Made by a program: the position numbers and the translations under genes. A stretch of DNA of 64,000 nucleotides, taken from Chalara sp. BL73 (Eukaryota; Ascomycota; Leotiomycetes; Helotiales). Numbering within the stretch: the first letter of the stretch is position 1; every line of letters starts with the position of its first letter. Below the pieces are notes generated by a model. That model saw only the letters and a list, made by a program, of their open reading frames with translations, searched no databases and was not told the DNA's origin. Location: positions 62,001 to 126,000 of the forward strand of contig CAKJVC010000067.1 in assembly GCA_918026815.1 (NCBI GenBank), read 5' to 3'. Shown here one piece after another: positions 36,340 to 47,987 of this stretch.

Positions 36340-37356
36340 AATGGGTAGAATGGAAAATCTCGAATGCCTTCAAGTTATGTCTGGCCATGCAATGTATTTA
36401 TTTGACGAGGGAAAGAGTAGAACTGTATATGATTACACGTAGAGTCCAAAAAGGGTGGTTTCGTATCCCACAAGGGTAGAAGTCGCCATAGACAAGAGTC
36501 GAACTTGCTTATCCGAGGCCGCTTCTGCGGTTTTCCTACATTGCTCAGATCGCCATGCGGTGTAGCTCAAAAGATCCTATTTGACGGTAGAGGGGCTGGA
36601 AAAGATAGCTACGGAGTTACGTTGCTGTGCATATGCCTACCAAGCTCCGTCTTAACTACACGCTAGCTGTGCCTAACTCCGCCAGGATGTGATTTACAAA
36701 TGTGTTGAAAAGAAGTTGGCCACGTCAACAATGATAAGGACTACGGACAGAAGCTTTATGATAGGCTGAATAGTCCCGCGTCTGAAAAGGGCTAGCATTT
36801 TATTCCTCATGGTCGGACAGAAAATAGCCACACACGAAAACCGCAAAAGAAGCTTAAAAAGAAAGAAGAAAAAGGAACCCCCACAGCAAGCTGAACAAGT
36901 CTACGAGCGGCACAACGGCAGCTGATGGGTGAAAATCCGAACGGGCCACGAAAACGCAATGCTTCATCGCAAGGAACACGATGGCATATCAGGCGGGCAA
37001 CATCGATGTGCACCCACCCGTGCTGGCGGTACATATGCCATCCTAAAAGCAACAAGCTCGATAAGAATAAATCTAAAAGGTTTCACAGCGCATCGAAGAT
37101 CATCTTACCATTGCCAACCTTCATCTTGGGGGAGGAGACCAGAATGCAGAACACTACCGTTGTCCAAAATAGCTGCGCCAAACATATTGTATAACAATTA
37201 TTGATTGATATATCACGACAATATCGCTTTCACTGGCAAGCGCTATGATTATTTCAGAGCGCGAAGGCTCGATCTTATGTATATTTCGGATAATGGTGTA
37301 TAAACATACTTCCCCTAGAAAAAAATTACCCCTGCTTCACCAACATCCACGAGTCG
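36340..37356. other. Convergent intergenic region
   Basis: This lies between the stops of the Pth11-like gene and the P-type ATPase gene. Open frames around 36807-37204 overlap each other on both strands and show no protein features. No gene is supported. Confidence 0.5.
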
Positions 37357-40300
37357 TCACCATGCTAGTTTCGCAAGCACTCCATCTGGCCACGTCCTGA
37401 CTACAAATTTCCTCCCCTCATCTAACAATAAAATGCCCAATCCAAAGGTCATCGGCAAGAACCAGTGTTCGACTGGCACGCCGGTAGTGCCCAGCACTTT
37501 CTGGAGGGGTTTGATATATAGCCAGAAAACCGCCATGACCAAGGAGAACACAATAGCAGGAGCCAACCAGAAATTTCTTGTTTCTTTCTTACCAATGGGC
37601 GGGTGCTGGAAGATGGAGAGTCTGCGCGTGCGCACGGCGAGAAGAGTAAACCACTGCATGACGACTAGATTAATGAAGTATATCGAGGACGCTTCGTTCA
37701 GCTTCTGCGTGACATAGTCGGCGGAAAGCGAATCAGGGGATGCTCCGTAGCCAAACCAGAGGACGGAGAAGGGGATTCCGGAACGTTGAAGATACCAATA
37801 GGACATGGCGAATGAAGTCAACGTCTCGAGGACACCAATGAAACCATATGCCTGAAGGATGAGCTGCCAATTGACCAACCGATCCGTCTTCGGCTTTCGT
37901 GGCTTGCGAATAAGTACATCCGCTTCGGGTGCTTCATATGCCAAAACTGTTGCTGCAGCACAGTCGGTGAAGCAGCAAATGATAATCATGAGGAAGGAAG
38001 ATAAAACTTGAGGTAGCCCAAAAATGACGTTAGTCATGACGGGCCAGAATTCAGCGAACGAGCCTGCAGGGAGTAGATAGGCAATAGTCTTCTTCAGATT
38101 GTCGAAGACAACACGGCCATATTTGACAGCCTCGACAACGGCAGAGAATGATTCAAGTAACACCATATCGGCGGCTTCGATGGCGATGTCTGACCCGCTG
38201 CCAAGTGCTATGCCGATATCTGCTGCCTTGAGAGACGGAGCGTCGTTGACGCCATCTCCTGTCATTCCCACAATCTCAGAGCGGGATTGAAACTCGCGGA
38301 CAATGCGAAGCTTTTGCTCAGGAGTGGTTCTAGCGAATACTATCTCATCGTATGAGCACAGTTGATCCCATTGATTCTCATTCAAACCGATCATCTCCGG
38401 ACCACTAAGGACAATGGACTTGCAGGGATTGGAAGCGAAGTCGCGGACTTTGGTCTCTGATGATAAACTTGGGACGTCGAATGAGTCTCGGCGAAGGGAA
38501 GCGATAGACTGAACCATTTCTGGTGGGTTGCTAATGATTCCGCATTCGGCGGCGATGGCTTGCGCGGTCAAAGCAAAGTCACCAGTCACCTATTGATGAT
38601 GAGATGGTGATTGAAAATGACTGAGTAGAACTTACCATGAAGATGCGAATACCAGCTCCACGGAGGGTAGACACGACATAAGGAATTTCTTCGCGTGGAG
38701 GATCGACGATGCCCACAATGCCGACCAAAGTGAGCCCATCCCTCGCATGGGACATGACCTCGTTCTCAAATTGGCTTGAAGTCGGATGTGAGGTGATCTG
38801 CTCTTTCGAAATTGTTTTCCGAGCCAAAAGTATGACACGTTTGCCTTGAGACGACCAATCGTTTTTTATTTCTTCAATCATGGCACGGCTTGTGTCATCT
38901 AGAGGCTGGGTGGTGCCTTGAGATGTTGTGAATTTGGAGCATCGTCCGATCAAAACATCTGGAGCACCTTTGATAGTCAAAAGCCTGTGTACGTTTAGCC
39001 AGTTTGTCACATCTTGAATCACATCTTGAATTTGTAATATCTTACGTGTCTTCAGGTCGGAAAGCAGCAACCTCATCTCTCGGTAAGGCAAACTTCAAAC
39101 CTTCTACCTCGGCTAGAGCAAGAGTTCGAATCATATATTTGTTCTTGCTGTTAAACGCGAGCTCGAATGTTTTCTTCCATAACTTCTTGAGTTCCGTAAC
39201 AGGGCCAAGAGATTCAGAAAGCCGCAAAACTGCCTGATCGGTGGCGTCTCCATTAATCTTCCGCTCATGTATGGGCAGATTTTCTGTGGCAGCGTCGAAC
39301 TCTCCAGAGTTACACAATCCTGCGATGGTACGCAATTGGTCAATAGCATTGACACCTTTACCTTCATTGCGTCGCTTCATCATCTCATCTCTAGCAGCTT
39401 CTGGGCTCATGCTGACGCCACCAATGCATGTTTCTGTAACGTACATCTTGTTCTACACAGCGGATCAGTCCTGAACGTCTTCCTTGTAATAATATTACAA
39501 ATCGAGGGACTTACTTTTGTAAGTGTACCAGTCTTGTCAGAGCAGATCACACTAACAGAGCCCAGAGTCTCGACGGTCTTCAGTGACTTGCAAAGAATCT
39601 TGTTCTTGCGCATAATATTAGCAGTAATGGTCAGTGAAGCAGTTAAAGCAATAGGTAGACCCTCTGGAATGAAAGCTATGGCGACTGAAACGCAATCGAC
39701 AATCAGAAGAGGAACATTGATCCAGTCAGGGTGGGATTTGCGGAGATAAGCAGCCCTTTAGAGAAGTTAGCATAGCTAATGAATGGGAGGAACTTTGTCC
39801 TACCAGACAATAATGACGACAATGATCATAGTGAGCATAATAGACACTATTATAATGACAAAATTGAGGATTTCTTTCTCCAACGGCGTCATACCAGTTT
39901 TAGGCGCATTTGTCAATTTAGCAATCTTACCAAAGACAGTTGCATCACCTGTTGAGACCACAACACCGAGTCCACTACCTGAGATGCAATGCGTTCCCTG
40001 CAGGCCAATACACTTAGTCTCAAGATAGTTGTCATCAGTGCTATCAACAGTTCCTTGCAGAGGAAGCGATTCGCCTACGATATATTAGCATGTGCATACA
40101 ATTACGACATCAACGACCACATGCCAGTCAATATTGATCGATCAAACTTTGCATCTGAAGAGATCTCGATGAATCGTACGTCCGCAGGTAGCTTATTTCC
40201 CGACTTGATGTAAAGAATATCGCCAGGTACGATATCGCTCGCCGCTACTGTGGTCTGCGCACCATCTCGGAGGACCAAGCAGCTATCGGGTAACATGGTG

Positions 40301-40976
40301 GTGATGGATGCCATCACCCTAGATGAAGACCAGTCTTGCCAGGCATTGAAGGCGGCCTGAATGAAGAACACTGCCAATAACACAATAGCAAGTGCCAAGT
40401 TAGCCAGCGCAGGAGGCTGTCCAAGAGGCTTCCATGCGACAAAGACCAGAATTGAACCCACTAGCAGGACCGACCCAAAGCCCTTGAAGAAGTATCCGAG
40501 TATCTGTTGAAACAGGTGTGATGGAGGAGGAGATGGGGCGTTTTTGCCATACTGCGTTAGTTTATTCTTCACCTGTTCGGCGGAAAGACCTTGTTGAAGG
40601 GACGTGGAAAGCCTCGAATAGATCTCGTTAACGGCCACGGTGTGCCAATCGACATTTGCGAGTTCTTGTGATATGTTAGCTATGATGCTAGAGTTTGCTC
40701 TCTCAGGTATGTAATACCTTTCGCCGCATTGTTCTTTGCCTTCTGGAGATCCTTTGTATCCTTCTCATGTGTTTCGTTGATCTGGAAGGAGACAGTTCGA
40801 TACTGGATGGGAAGGGCCGATGCTGGATCAATCGAGCCGCGTCTGCTGGTGCTGCTGTAGATAGAGATGTTCGAGTTGGTCCGTTGGAGTTCGGGTCGAG
40901 GTCTGCCTGCCTCAAGATCTCCTTCAGTCCATTGGATTCGAGGTGTCTTCTCTACCTCATTGCCAAATTGGACCAT
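37357..40976 (-). CDS. Type IIC (Na+/K+-ATPase-like) P-type ATPase
   Basis: Seven exons (40976-40718, 40664-40125, 40074-39804, 39755-39515, 39452-39046, 38984-38636, 38589-37357) join to 1099 aa. Landmarks: cation-transporter N-terminal segment DWHTVAVNEIYSRL, actuator loop LTGES (265-269), IPEGLPIALTASLT in helix 4, phosphorylation motif SDKTGTLT with Asp430, nucleotide-binding KGAPD, and hinge MTGDGVNDAPSLKAADIG. Six C-terminal helices follow. The residues resemble animal Na+/K+-ATPase alpha subunits more than fungal ENA or PMA pumps. It should sit in a membrane and exchange Na+/K+ or related cations. The second intron (40075-40124) uses a GC donor, needed to restore ACT-GGC-GAA of the TGES motif. 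Confidence 0.9.
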
Positions 40977-43454
40977 GTCTCCTCAGGAGAAGGAGCTAAC
41001 AGCCACGCGTAAGAATGAGGGGAAGTAAGGGGGTGATGCAAATGCAAGATTGCTTGCTAGCCCGTTAATGATAAAAAGAAGAGACTTAAGAGCCGGATAC
41101 AATAAAAGGTGAAGCTGGCGCGGACTGGGGGGGCAGCAAGTAGAGTTTACCTGCTTGCTTAATGATGTCCCGAGCAGCTGGCCGTCACATAATTTGGAGG
41201 TGATATATGTAAAGGATAATGCAAGTCCAGGGGCTTTATAGGACAAAAACAGCTTCACACGTGGAGATAATCTAAAACTTTCAGCATCTGCTGGTCATCC
41301 CAAACTTTTCCCTCCCATCATTTTTTTGATGAAGAAGTCTCCACCGAAGCACAGCCAGCTCACTCACGCTTGCCGCCGCCGCAAATCATCATTTCCCAAA
41401 GATCTTTACCACATTGACACATGAAAGGGCGACAGTAACAAAAAATCGCTCATAGTGTTGTGCACGCAGCCAAGATGGATGAGGAAAAGCGTCCGAGCGC
41501 CACAAACATCCAACATGCCTCGCGCATATCATCGCTTAATGAACTACTACCCAGGAGGTTGTAAAATGCCCGGCTCCCATTGGACGCAGCGAGGATAATT
41601 GTCAAATTTGAGTCAGGTAAATCAGTATATTGCAGCCGTTGCTAACCTAAAACAAAAAGCGTAAAACATTAGGCCCAAGGGGGAGGAGGGCTCTTTCGCT
41701 GACTTCAGCTGGACTGCGCCTCATTCGCAACCACCAAAAAAAAAAAAAAAATCCCGCATTCAGAGCACCAAAGCCAAAAAACCGGATATCAAAGAAGGAT
41801 ACTGTTTGTACTGTACCGTAGAGAGACCCCCCCCCAAAAAGGAAATGAGGGATGACCGCCACCAAAATGCCTCATACAAAAGATAGCGCCTCAAGGTCGT
41901 GATGAGGTAAATAAGTACCTGGAGACACCGAAACAAAAGAAGGATGGGAGGATGATGGAGGATTCGATAAACGCAATGAGAAGGCCATGTGACCTAGAAC
42001 CTCACATTTTACATGAACGATTAGGTAAGCAGGGCCAACCGTCCGATATATCGTACATCCCGCGCATCATAAATAGAATAATACATGTTTGAGCGATTAA
42101 ATATATTTGCGTGGTTAAGCACCCATCCAGCCCGCACGCTGAGGTGAGCCAAGACGCAGTTCCTGTTCCTGTTCCTGTCCCATGAGGTCGTATCAAGCTC
42201 TCTCTCCCTCCCCCACGTATGCACGGCGGCCAGGGGCATGGAAGGGGCTGCCCAGAAGAGGCATTTATACGCAACCGCACAACCAAAAAAACTGAAGTCT
42301 TCATCCCGCCGCACGATTGGGCGGGACATCGAGCCACCCCACCTCTGCGACGTGCAGAAATCCGAAGAGAGGGCTCAAAGGTGGCGGGAGACAGGCAAGC
42401 CCGCCTGCGCTACCATGGGGGCTAAAGCTGTGTACGCACAGTAAGTTGTGTTACGTGGTATGCGGGCGAGAAAACCTGGCATGAGTAGAAGCTGGTCCAA
42501 ACCGCTCTGGTTGTCAGCACAGCACTAGATGCAGCGGGCTGCGATCCTGCCTTTTAATCCTGACCACGCCCGTCTTCGCTGTTAATCTGCTATTTGCTCT
42601 GTTGATCGAAGTAGCTCTTAGTAAGAATTACTTGCACGATTTGGGCACTTCTTTGATCATGTAAGGGAAAACAGTCTGAGGTCTTTCTCAACCATATTTT
42701 TCGGCATGTATTCCACTGACATTCTGCAACGCGAACCAGAAAGGAAAAGTAGCCAGCGCCTATGCTACTTTCTGGTCGCCGTCTCATCTCATATGTAAGC
42801 TACTGTGCCTATCACTGATTTCCCTGTGTTGAAGTCTTAACATATATTGAAAGTCTAGTTCAGCCCGCATCGGATGAAGAGCACATTTATGCAGAGTAAC
42901 TATCACGAGAGAAAAAAAATTAGAGATGGAATCATAATGCGCATTATTCTGCCTTGTGGCAAATCATTGATTCTTGATGTTATATGCAAAGGGCACATCG
43001 ATGACCCATATCCCCGTGGACGCCCGTCCAGAGACCATAATCCCAACGCCACGTAAAAGCAAATGAATACAAGTGTCATAAACCATAATCCCAGCCAGCC
43101 CAGGATGAGGAATCAATCTGCGAGATGCCATGCCGGATATGGATCGAGTCCCACTGCTACCCCTGCCGTAAACAGCATGCTAGACCGTCTGCATTAGACT
43201 ATCAAAAGGTATATAGTGCCGTGGGAAACGCCGTATCGAAACCAGATTGACGATACACGACCATGAACAGGAGATGGGGCGAGATGTGCGAAACCCTCCC
43301 GTAAACAGGATGCTAGACCGTCAGCAAGCCATGAAGGCAAGAGACTATCAAAGGTAACATGTTGCACATCGAGATCCACCAGCCAGTATGTGATCGAGAT
43401 ATGTAAGGACGTTGAGTTGACGAAGATGATGGGGAGGTGTGAAGAGCGAGGTAT
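40977..43454. other. Long intergenic region, ATPase promoter and H4 3' flank
   Basis: About 2.5 kb with no supported gene. It contains the ATPase upstream region, an A-run at about 41738-41753, a C-run at about 41828-41835, and three copies of GTTCCT at about 42159-42176. A diverged duplication close to the H4 stop is listed separately. Opposed frames around 42002-42444 are shadows of one another without domain content. Confidence 0.5.
43166..43355. repeat. Diverged direct repeat 3' of histone H4
   Basis: The block CCGTAAACAG-ATGCTAGACCGTC-GC at 43166-43193 recurs at 43299-43326. Both copies are followed by AGACTATCAAA(A)GGTA (near 43196 and 43342). The copies are 133 bases apart and lie 100-290 bases beyond the H4 stop. 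A shorter pair, ACCATAATCCCA, lies near 43036 and 43082. Confidence 0.7.
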
Positions 43455-44034
<580 letters not shown>

Positions 44035-45455
44035 GATGAAAGTGTTGTGTGAGGATGTAAAAGTGGTATGGAGATGAATGAGGCGTCAAATCGACGTATT
44101 TGATGAAGTGGTTGATGAAAGCGTGTTTTGGCGTAGAAATGAAGTTAATAAGAAAGAGGGAAAGGAAGAGCAAGTGGGCGATGGGGATTATTTAATGTTG
44201 GGCTGGCTAAGCGAGTGATCTCGGGAAAAGAATTGATTAGAGTGATTGATTCAGAAAAAGAAGTGCATATGCAAATGAATCTGATTGGCCCGAGTTCAAA
44301 GGGTTGATTTGGCAGTTTCAAAGGCTGAGGCGTAGTTCTAGTAAGAGCCTAAATTTCCGAATCTCCCCCCCCCAAGCGAAAAATGCTGATGGTGGAAAGG
44401 CTTGGCATCAATCTACTACCCTTTATACACGCGACTTACCAACAACAATCACCGCCTCAACCAGGGATTTCCACTCAACACGCGTCGTCAAACTTGGAGA
44501 GGGCTTAACAATTAGATATTGCGGTCCTCGTACATCATCTCTTCATCAATTCTATAAAGAGCACCCAAACTTTCCCCAGCATCAAACACCTACCATTTTT
44601 TACCTTCCTACATTCCTACTCTCATGCCACTTCAAGCTTTGCAACACCCCTGTGATTAAGGACAAACCAGGCAAGAAATTTAAAGTGACACTTGCCTGGT
44701 CATTCAATGGCTCTTCTGGGAAAAAAGAAACGCGGTACACTAGTACTAGTGGTTGATATAACGCGTAGTTAACGAAAGCTCCGCTCAAGCTTTCAAGCCC
44801 CAGCAAAATCTAGCTTCAAAGAATCGCCTTCAACGGAGCAAACGCTGCTCTCACAAAGCAAAAACTTTTATCTTGCCTATCATTGATGGGAAGTTAAGTG
44901 GCCCGTAATAAGATTGCGAAAAATATATGCTTGGCAACAGTTACATCTATCAATAATTTAACATCTCTAATTCTTTGCTACCACTACACCGTGTAGCCAT
45001 AAAATAGCATTTTAATCTACATTGTAAAGAGTTTCTTTGAGTTGGCCAAGGCCGTCTAGTCTCTACCCATTAGAAACACCTGAGTCACGCCGTGTAAAGT
45101 ATAGAGTCCCATGCAGGACGCGGGATCTTCACTCCTCTCACTAGCTTTATTCTTACCCAAAATGGTGCGAGGCTCTAAGCAAGATACTTCATATCTTGGT
45201 AACAACCACGAGGTCGAGCTTATCTTTGAGTTCTCCCTGGTGGGTGAAAAAGTCAACTATTCCCAGGATCAGTCTTGTATAAATGTGCTCCAGATGCCGA
45301 AACATCACGAATAGTCATCCAGAGATGGATAGGAATTAATGGTATATAGCCTTACCTTCTTTATCATTCATATAAGCATGCCTTAACCTATTTTGGAAGA
45401 ACAGTGGGACAACACCGCGTCTCTGTCTTCCCAGTGGCCCGATCATGCCTGCTAA
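44035..45455. other. Histone H4 promoter and intergenic region
   Basis: Contains the H4 promoter (left end, read leftwards) and the 3' flank of TRS20. The + strand frame 44304-44756 has no histone or other domain. ACTAGT occurs twice in tandem near 44738-44749. No second gene is supported. Confidence 0.55.
44269..44288. promoter_or_regulatory. Octamer-like word plus CCAAT box before H4
   Basis: ATGCAAAT (44269-44276) is followed by ATTGG (44284-44288, the reverse of CCAAT). They lie about 235-255 bases upstream of the H4 start. CCAAT boxes are common fungal promoter elements. An octamer of this sequence is known from animal histone promoters; a role in fungi is not assumed. Confidence 0.3.
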
Positions 45456-46045
45456 TCACAGATATCTCTTCCCTGCCGCGACGACTCTTGCCCTGAATAT
45501 AGGACTCTTGACCTCCATATTGACCTGGTAGAACGGGCTCATGATCGTCTTGACCCAGTTCTCGTAGACTTCTGTAAAGAACTGTTTGATTGCCTCTTCC
45601 GTTTGAGGAGATGTTGGGTTGGCCGCAATGGACGTACTTGCTCTTGTGGTAGTCGCCGCACCAGGCTGGGACGGAGAATGGAGCAGGAGGAATTTGACAT
45701 CTAATATATCTATCAGCATCTTACTTCATGAAGGAACGTGTTAAGCTTACTGCCACCAGTGATCCAGCAAGATACATAATTGTTATAGAACCTATCAATG
45801 CACTTCAAGTACCTGCGAACTATCAGCATCTGTAAATATCATTGCTACAGCATCCCGTACATAGATCCTCCGGCCCACTGGACCTCTTCGACAATATCCA
45901 GACTGCTGTGCACAATAAACTGGTTCATGTGCCGTGCTTGCTCCGCAAACCGCGCAACACCATCTCCACCCTGTTTCGAAGTGCCAAACTCGTATTCGAA
46001 CAATGGATTATCCTGCGTACCGACAATCGCAAAATAATAAGACAT
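45456..46045 (-). CDS. TRS20: TRAPP complex subunit Trs20/sedlin
   Basis: Three exons (46045-45861, 45812-45751, 45700-45456) encode 163 aa. The N-terminus MSYYFAIVGTQDNPLFEYEF and the segment HMNQFIVHSSLDIVEEVQW are the sedlin signature. The chain continues across splices through MYLKCIDRFYNNYVSCWITG and NVKFLLLHSPSQP to the C-terminal EEAIKQFFTEVYENWVKTIM. A 20-residue Ser/Thr/Ala-rich insert before the last helix is usual in mould orthologues. Trs20 is a longin-fold adaptor subunit of the TRAPP tethering complexes at Golgi and pre-autophagosomal membranes. It diverges from the mL60 gene across 150 bases. Confidence 0.95.
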
Positions 46046-46195
46046 CGTTGCTGAGGTATTCCGTAGTTTAGCGTTGGTTTGTGGAAGGTTTGGAGGTTGA
46101 CAGGAGAGGTATGCTAGAGTCTTGGCACTGATTATTTGCGAACTTCAACTTTTTGAACGACAAAGTCGACTATTCCAAGCTCCAACCACAACAAG
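46046..46195. promoter_or_regulatory. Bidirectional promoter TRS20/mL60
   Basis: Only 150 bases separate the start codons of two divergent housekeeping genes, so both 5' UTRs and promoters share this stretch. No TATA box is evident. Confidence 0.6.
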
Positions 46196-46652
46196 ATGTT
46201 CGGAGCATTCAGACCCACGAACTCATTATCCGGGGGCCTACTTTGGTATGAAAGCCTCCCGATGCCGTCATAAGAATAAGTAATGCATTGCTGACCCAAA
46301 TGGTACTTTCAGGAAGATCCCATGGCGTCTCTCAAAGTTCCAGAAAGCGCGACAGCGTAAACGACTACGAGCTGTTGATACAGTTGTTGAGACCGTAAGC
46401 AAAGCATTAGCGAAGCAGGGCATATCGATCAAGCCAGTCGAGAGATGGAAGGAGGAGATGCCGGTGGAGCAGGAGATGGTGCCCAGGGACAAATATACTA
46501 TGTTCGACAGGAAGGAGAAGAAATACAGGAAGGCAATACACAGTAAGATTCCGTTTGCGCCTGTTGAGTGTGGCCTGGACATTGCTAATAGTCAAACAGA
46601 GCTACCGAAGTGGACAAGGGTATCTCAAAGAGTCAATCCTCCCGGATACTGA
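46196..46652 (+). CDS. MRPL31: Mitochondrial large ribosomal subunit protein mL60
   Basis: Three exons (46196-46245, 46313-46542, 46600-46652) encode a basic protein of 110 aa. MFGAFRPTNSLSGGLLWK leads into IPWRLSKFQKARQRKRLRAV, then DTVVETVSKAL, DKYTMFDRKEKKYRKAIHKL and PKWTRVSQRVNPPGY. This matches the fungal mitochondrial 54S protein mL60 (yeast MRPL31), including the rearranged tail ending in RVNPPGY. It should act in the mitochondrial ribosome. The exon ends fit phases 2 and 1 and restore Trp17 and the Lys of HKLP. Confidence 0.9.
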
Positions 46653-47034
46653 TTGGGATATTTTTGGGATAGATGTACCATATCATTGTTGTAAAATAGG
46701 CATTCGGCGGCGTCGCGGGAATGGAGCGCATCGAATGGAACACATTTCTACAGTGCATCATAATAACAGTTCAACCCGTATCCAGAAATTCAATAGATAG
46801 ATGAACTACTAGGGCTGGCACAACCAAGCATGATGGTTTGACTGCTGTGAAGAGCCCATATAACTCTCTATCTCTTGCACCATAGCCACGCCAGCTTCAG
46901 TCTGCTAGATATGGTCCTCTGCATGAGGAGAGGGGGAACTTTTAAACAAATCATATTCTTTCCTGAGTATACCGAGCTCATCTCGGAGCTTTTCTCATGC
47001 GCCAAAACGCCTATATAATGCTCGCTCATGATTC
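46653..47034. other. Convergent intergenic region
   Basis: 382 bases between the stops of the mL60 and CBP20 genes, holding both 3' UTRs. Nothing else is seen. Confidence 0.5.
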
Positions 47035-47718
47035 TCATCTACCTTTGCCGTACTCCTCTTCTTCCTTAAGTCTTTCCGCTTGAATGGCTCTACCCAAACC
47101 ACCTCGACCCTCATCATATTCTTCTCGGTACTCGTCGCGCACTTGGCCGCCAGACTTTCCCCTTCCATACTGCCTGCCTTCTTGAAATCCGGGGTCTAAG
47201 TCCGTTCGAATAACACGCTCATCAAGCTTCGTTCCACCGATATATTTCATGCAGTCTAGAGCATCCTGGTGTGAGTAGTATTCGACGAAGCAGAATCCAC
47301 AAGGGGTCTTGTTAAATCGATCCAATCCCATAACCAGGCGTTTGATCTCTCCACATTTGGCGAAAAGTTCATGTATCTGTTCCTCAGTAGTGTAGAAGGA
47401 GCTTTGTTGTCCCGTTAGCCTCTTGACTGTGTGCTGTATCAAGATGCGCCAACTCACAGATTGCCCACATAAAGGGTTGTGGCGTCCTTCAGAGGGTCTT
47501 CAGCTGGCTCCTCGGGAGTTCTCTCGCGTCTATCATCATCGTTGTGGTCATACCTGCGCTTCTTGTTCTAAGAAGAGCAAAAGCTCTTTATTAGCCTCAT
47601 ATCAACACCTCCAGCACCCAGGACGAAACAAAGGGTTGCAGAAACAATATACCTTTGATTGATAATAAGCACTGGGTTTATCCAGCCTATCCACCGTGTT
47701 TCGTACTGCGGCAGGCAT
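47035..47718 (-). CDS. CBC2: Nuclear cap-binding protein subunit 2 (CBP20)
   Basis: Three exons (47718-47653, 47567-47458, 47401-47035) encode 180 aa. [20 protein letters not shown] is the conserved N-terminal tail that closes over the cap; [20 protein letters not shown] follows. The RRM has RNP2 TLYVGNL and RNP1 CGFCFVEYY. After it come [40 protein letters not shown] and [15 protein letters not shown]. With CBP80 it binds the m7G cap of nascent transcripts in the nucleus. Length is slightly above the metazoan 156 aa, as is usual for fungi. Divergent with NUP82. Confidence 0.95.
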
Positions 47719-47987
47719 GTTTGTTGTTTGCAGATGCGCAAGACAATTGGTTACTGGTAGTCTTTGTTCTGTTCCTCAAAAGCCAGGAGTCGCGAAAGCT
47801 CAGGGCTCAGTCGCGCGCTAAATGTATCCACATTAACTTTTTTGGCTCGCGATTGCGACCTCCCCAACATTCACCTTCTTACAACAAACCTTTTTACTGC
47901 TGGTCGCAAAACAGACATATATGAATCGCCTCTAGAAGGAGTACCATCGGGTGCTTCAATCCCCTCAACCCGTCTCGCCAGCCCACG
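47719..47987. promoter_or_regulatory. Bidirectional promoter CBP20/NUP82
   Basis: 269 bases separate the start codons of these divergent genes. No specific element stands out. Confidence 0.5.

Noticed and set aside
36480..36560. tRNA-like stretch with a GTCGAACT word
   Set aside because: No A box at the right distance and no cloverleaf can be drawn.
42002..42444. Overlapping frames of 68-111 codons on both strands
   Set aside because: They shadow one another, include a translated GTTCCT microsatellite and show no protein family signal.
44304..44756. 150-codon + strand frame upstream of H4
   Set aside because: It lies in the H4 promoter area, has no domain features, and shows none of the histone H3 sequence that would be expected from a divergent partner.
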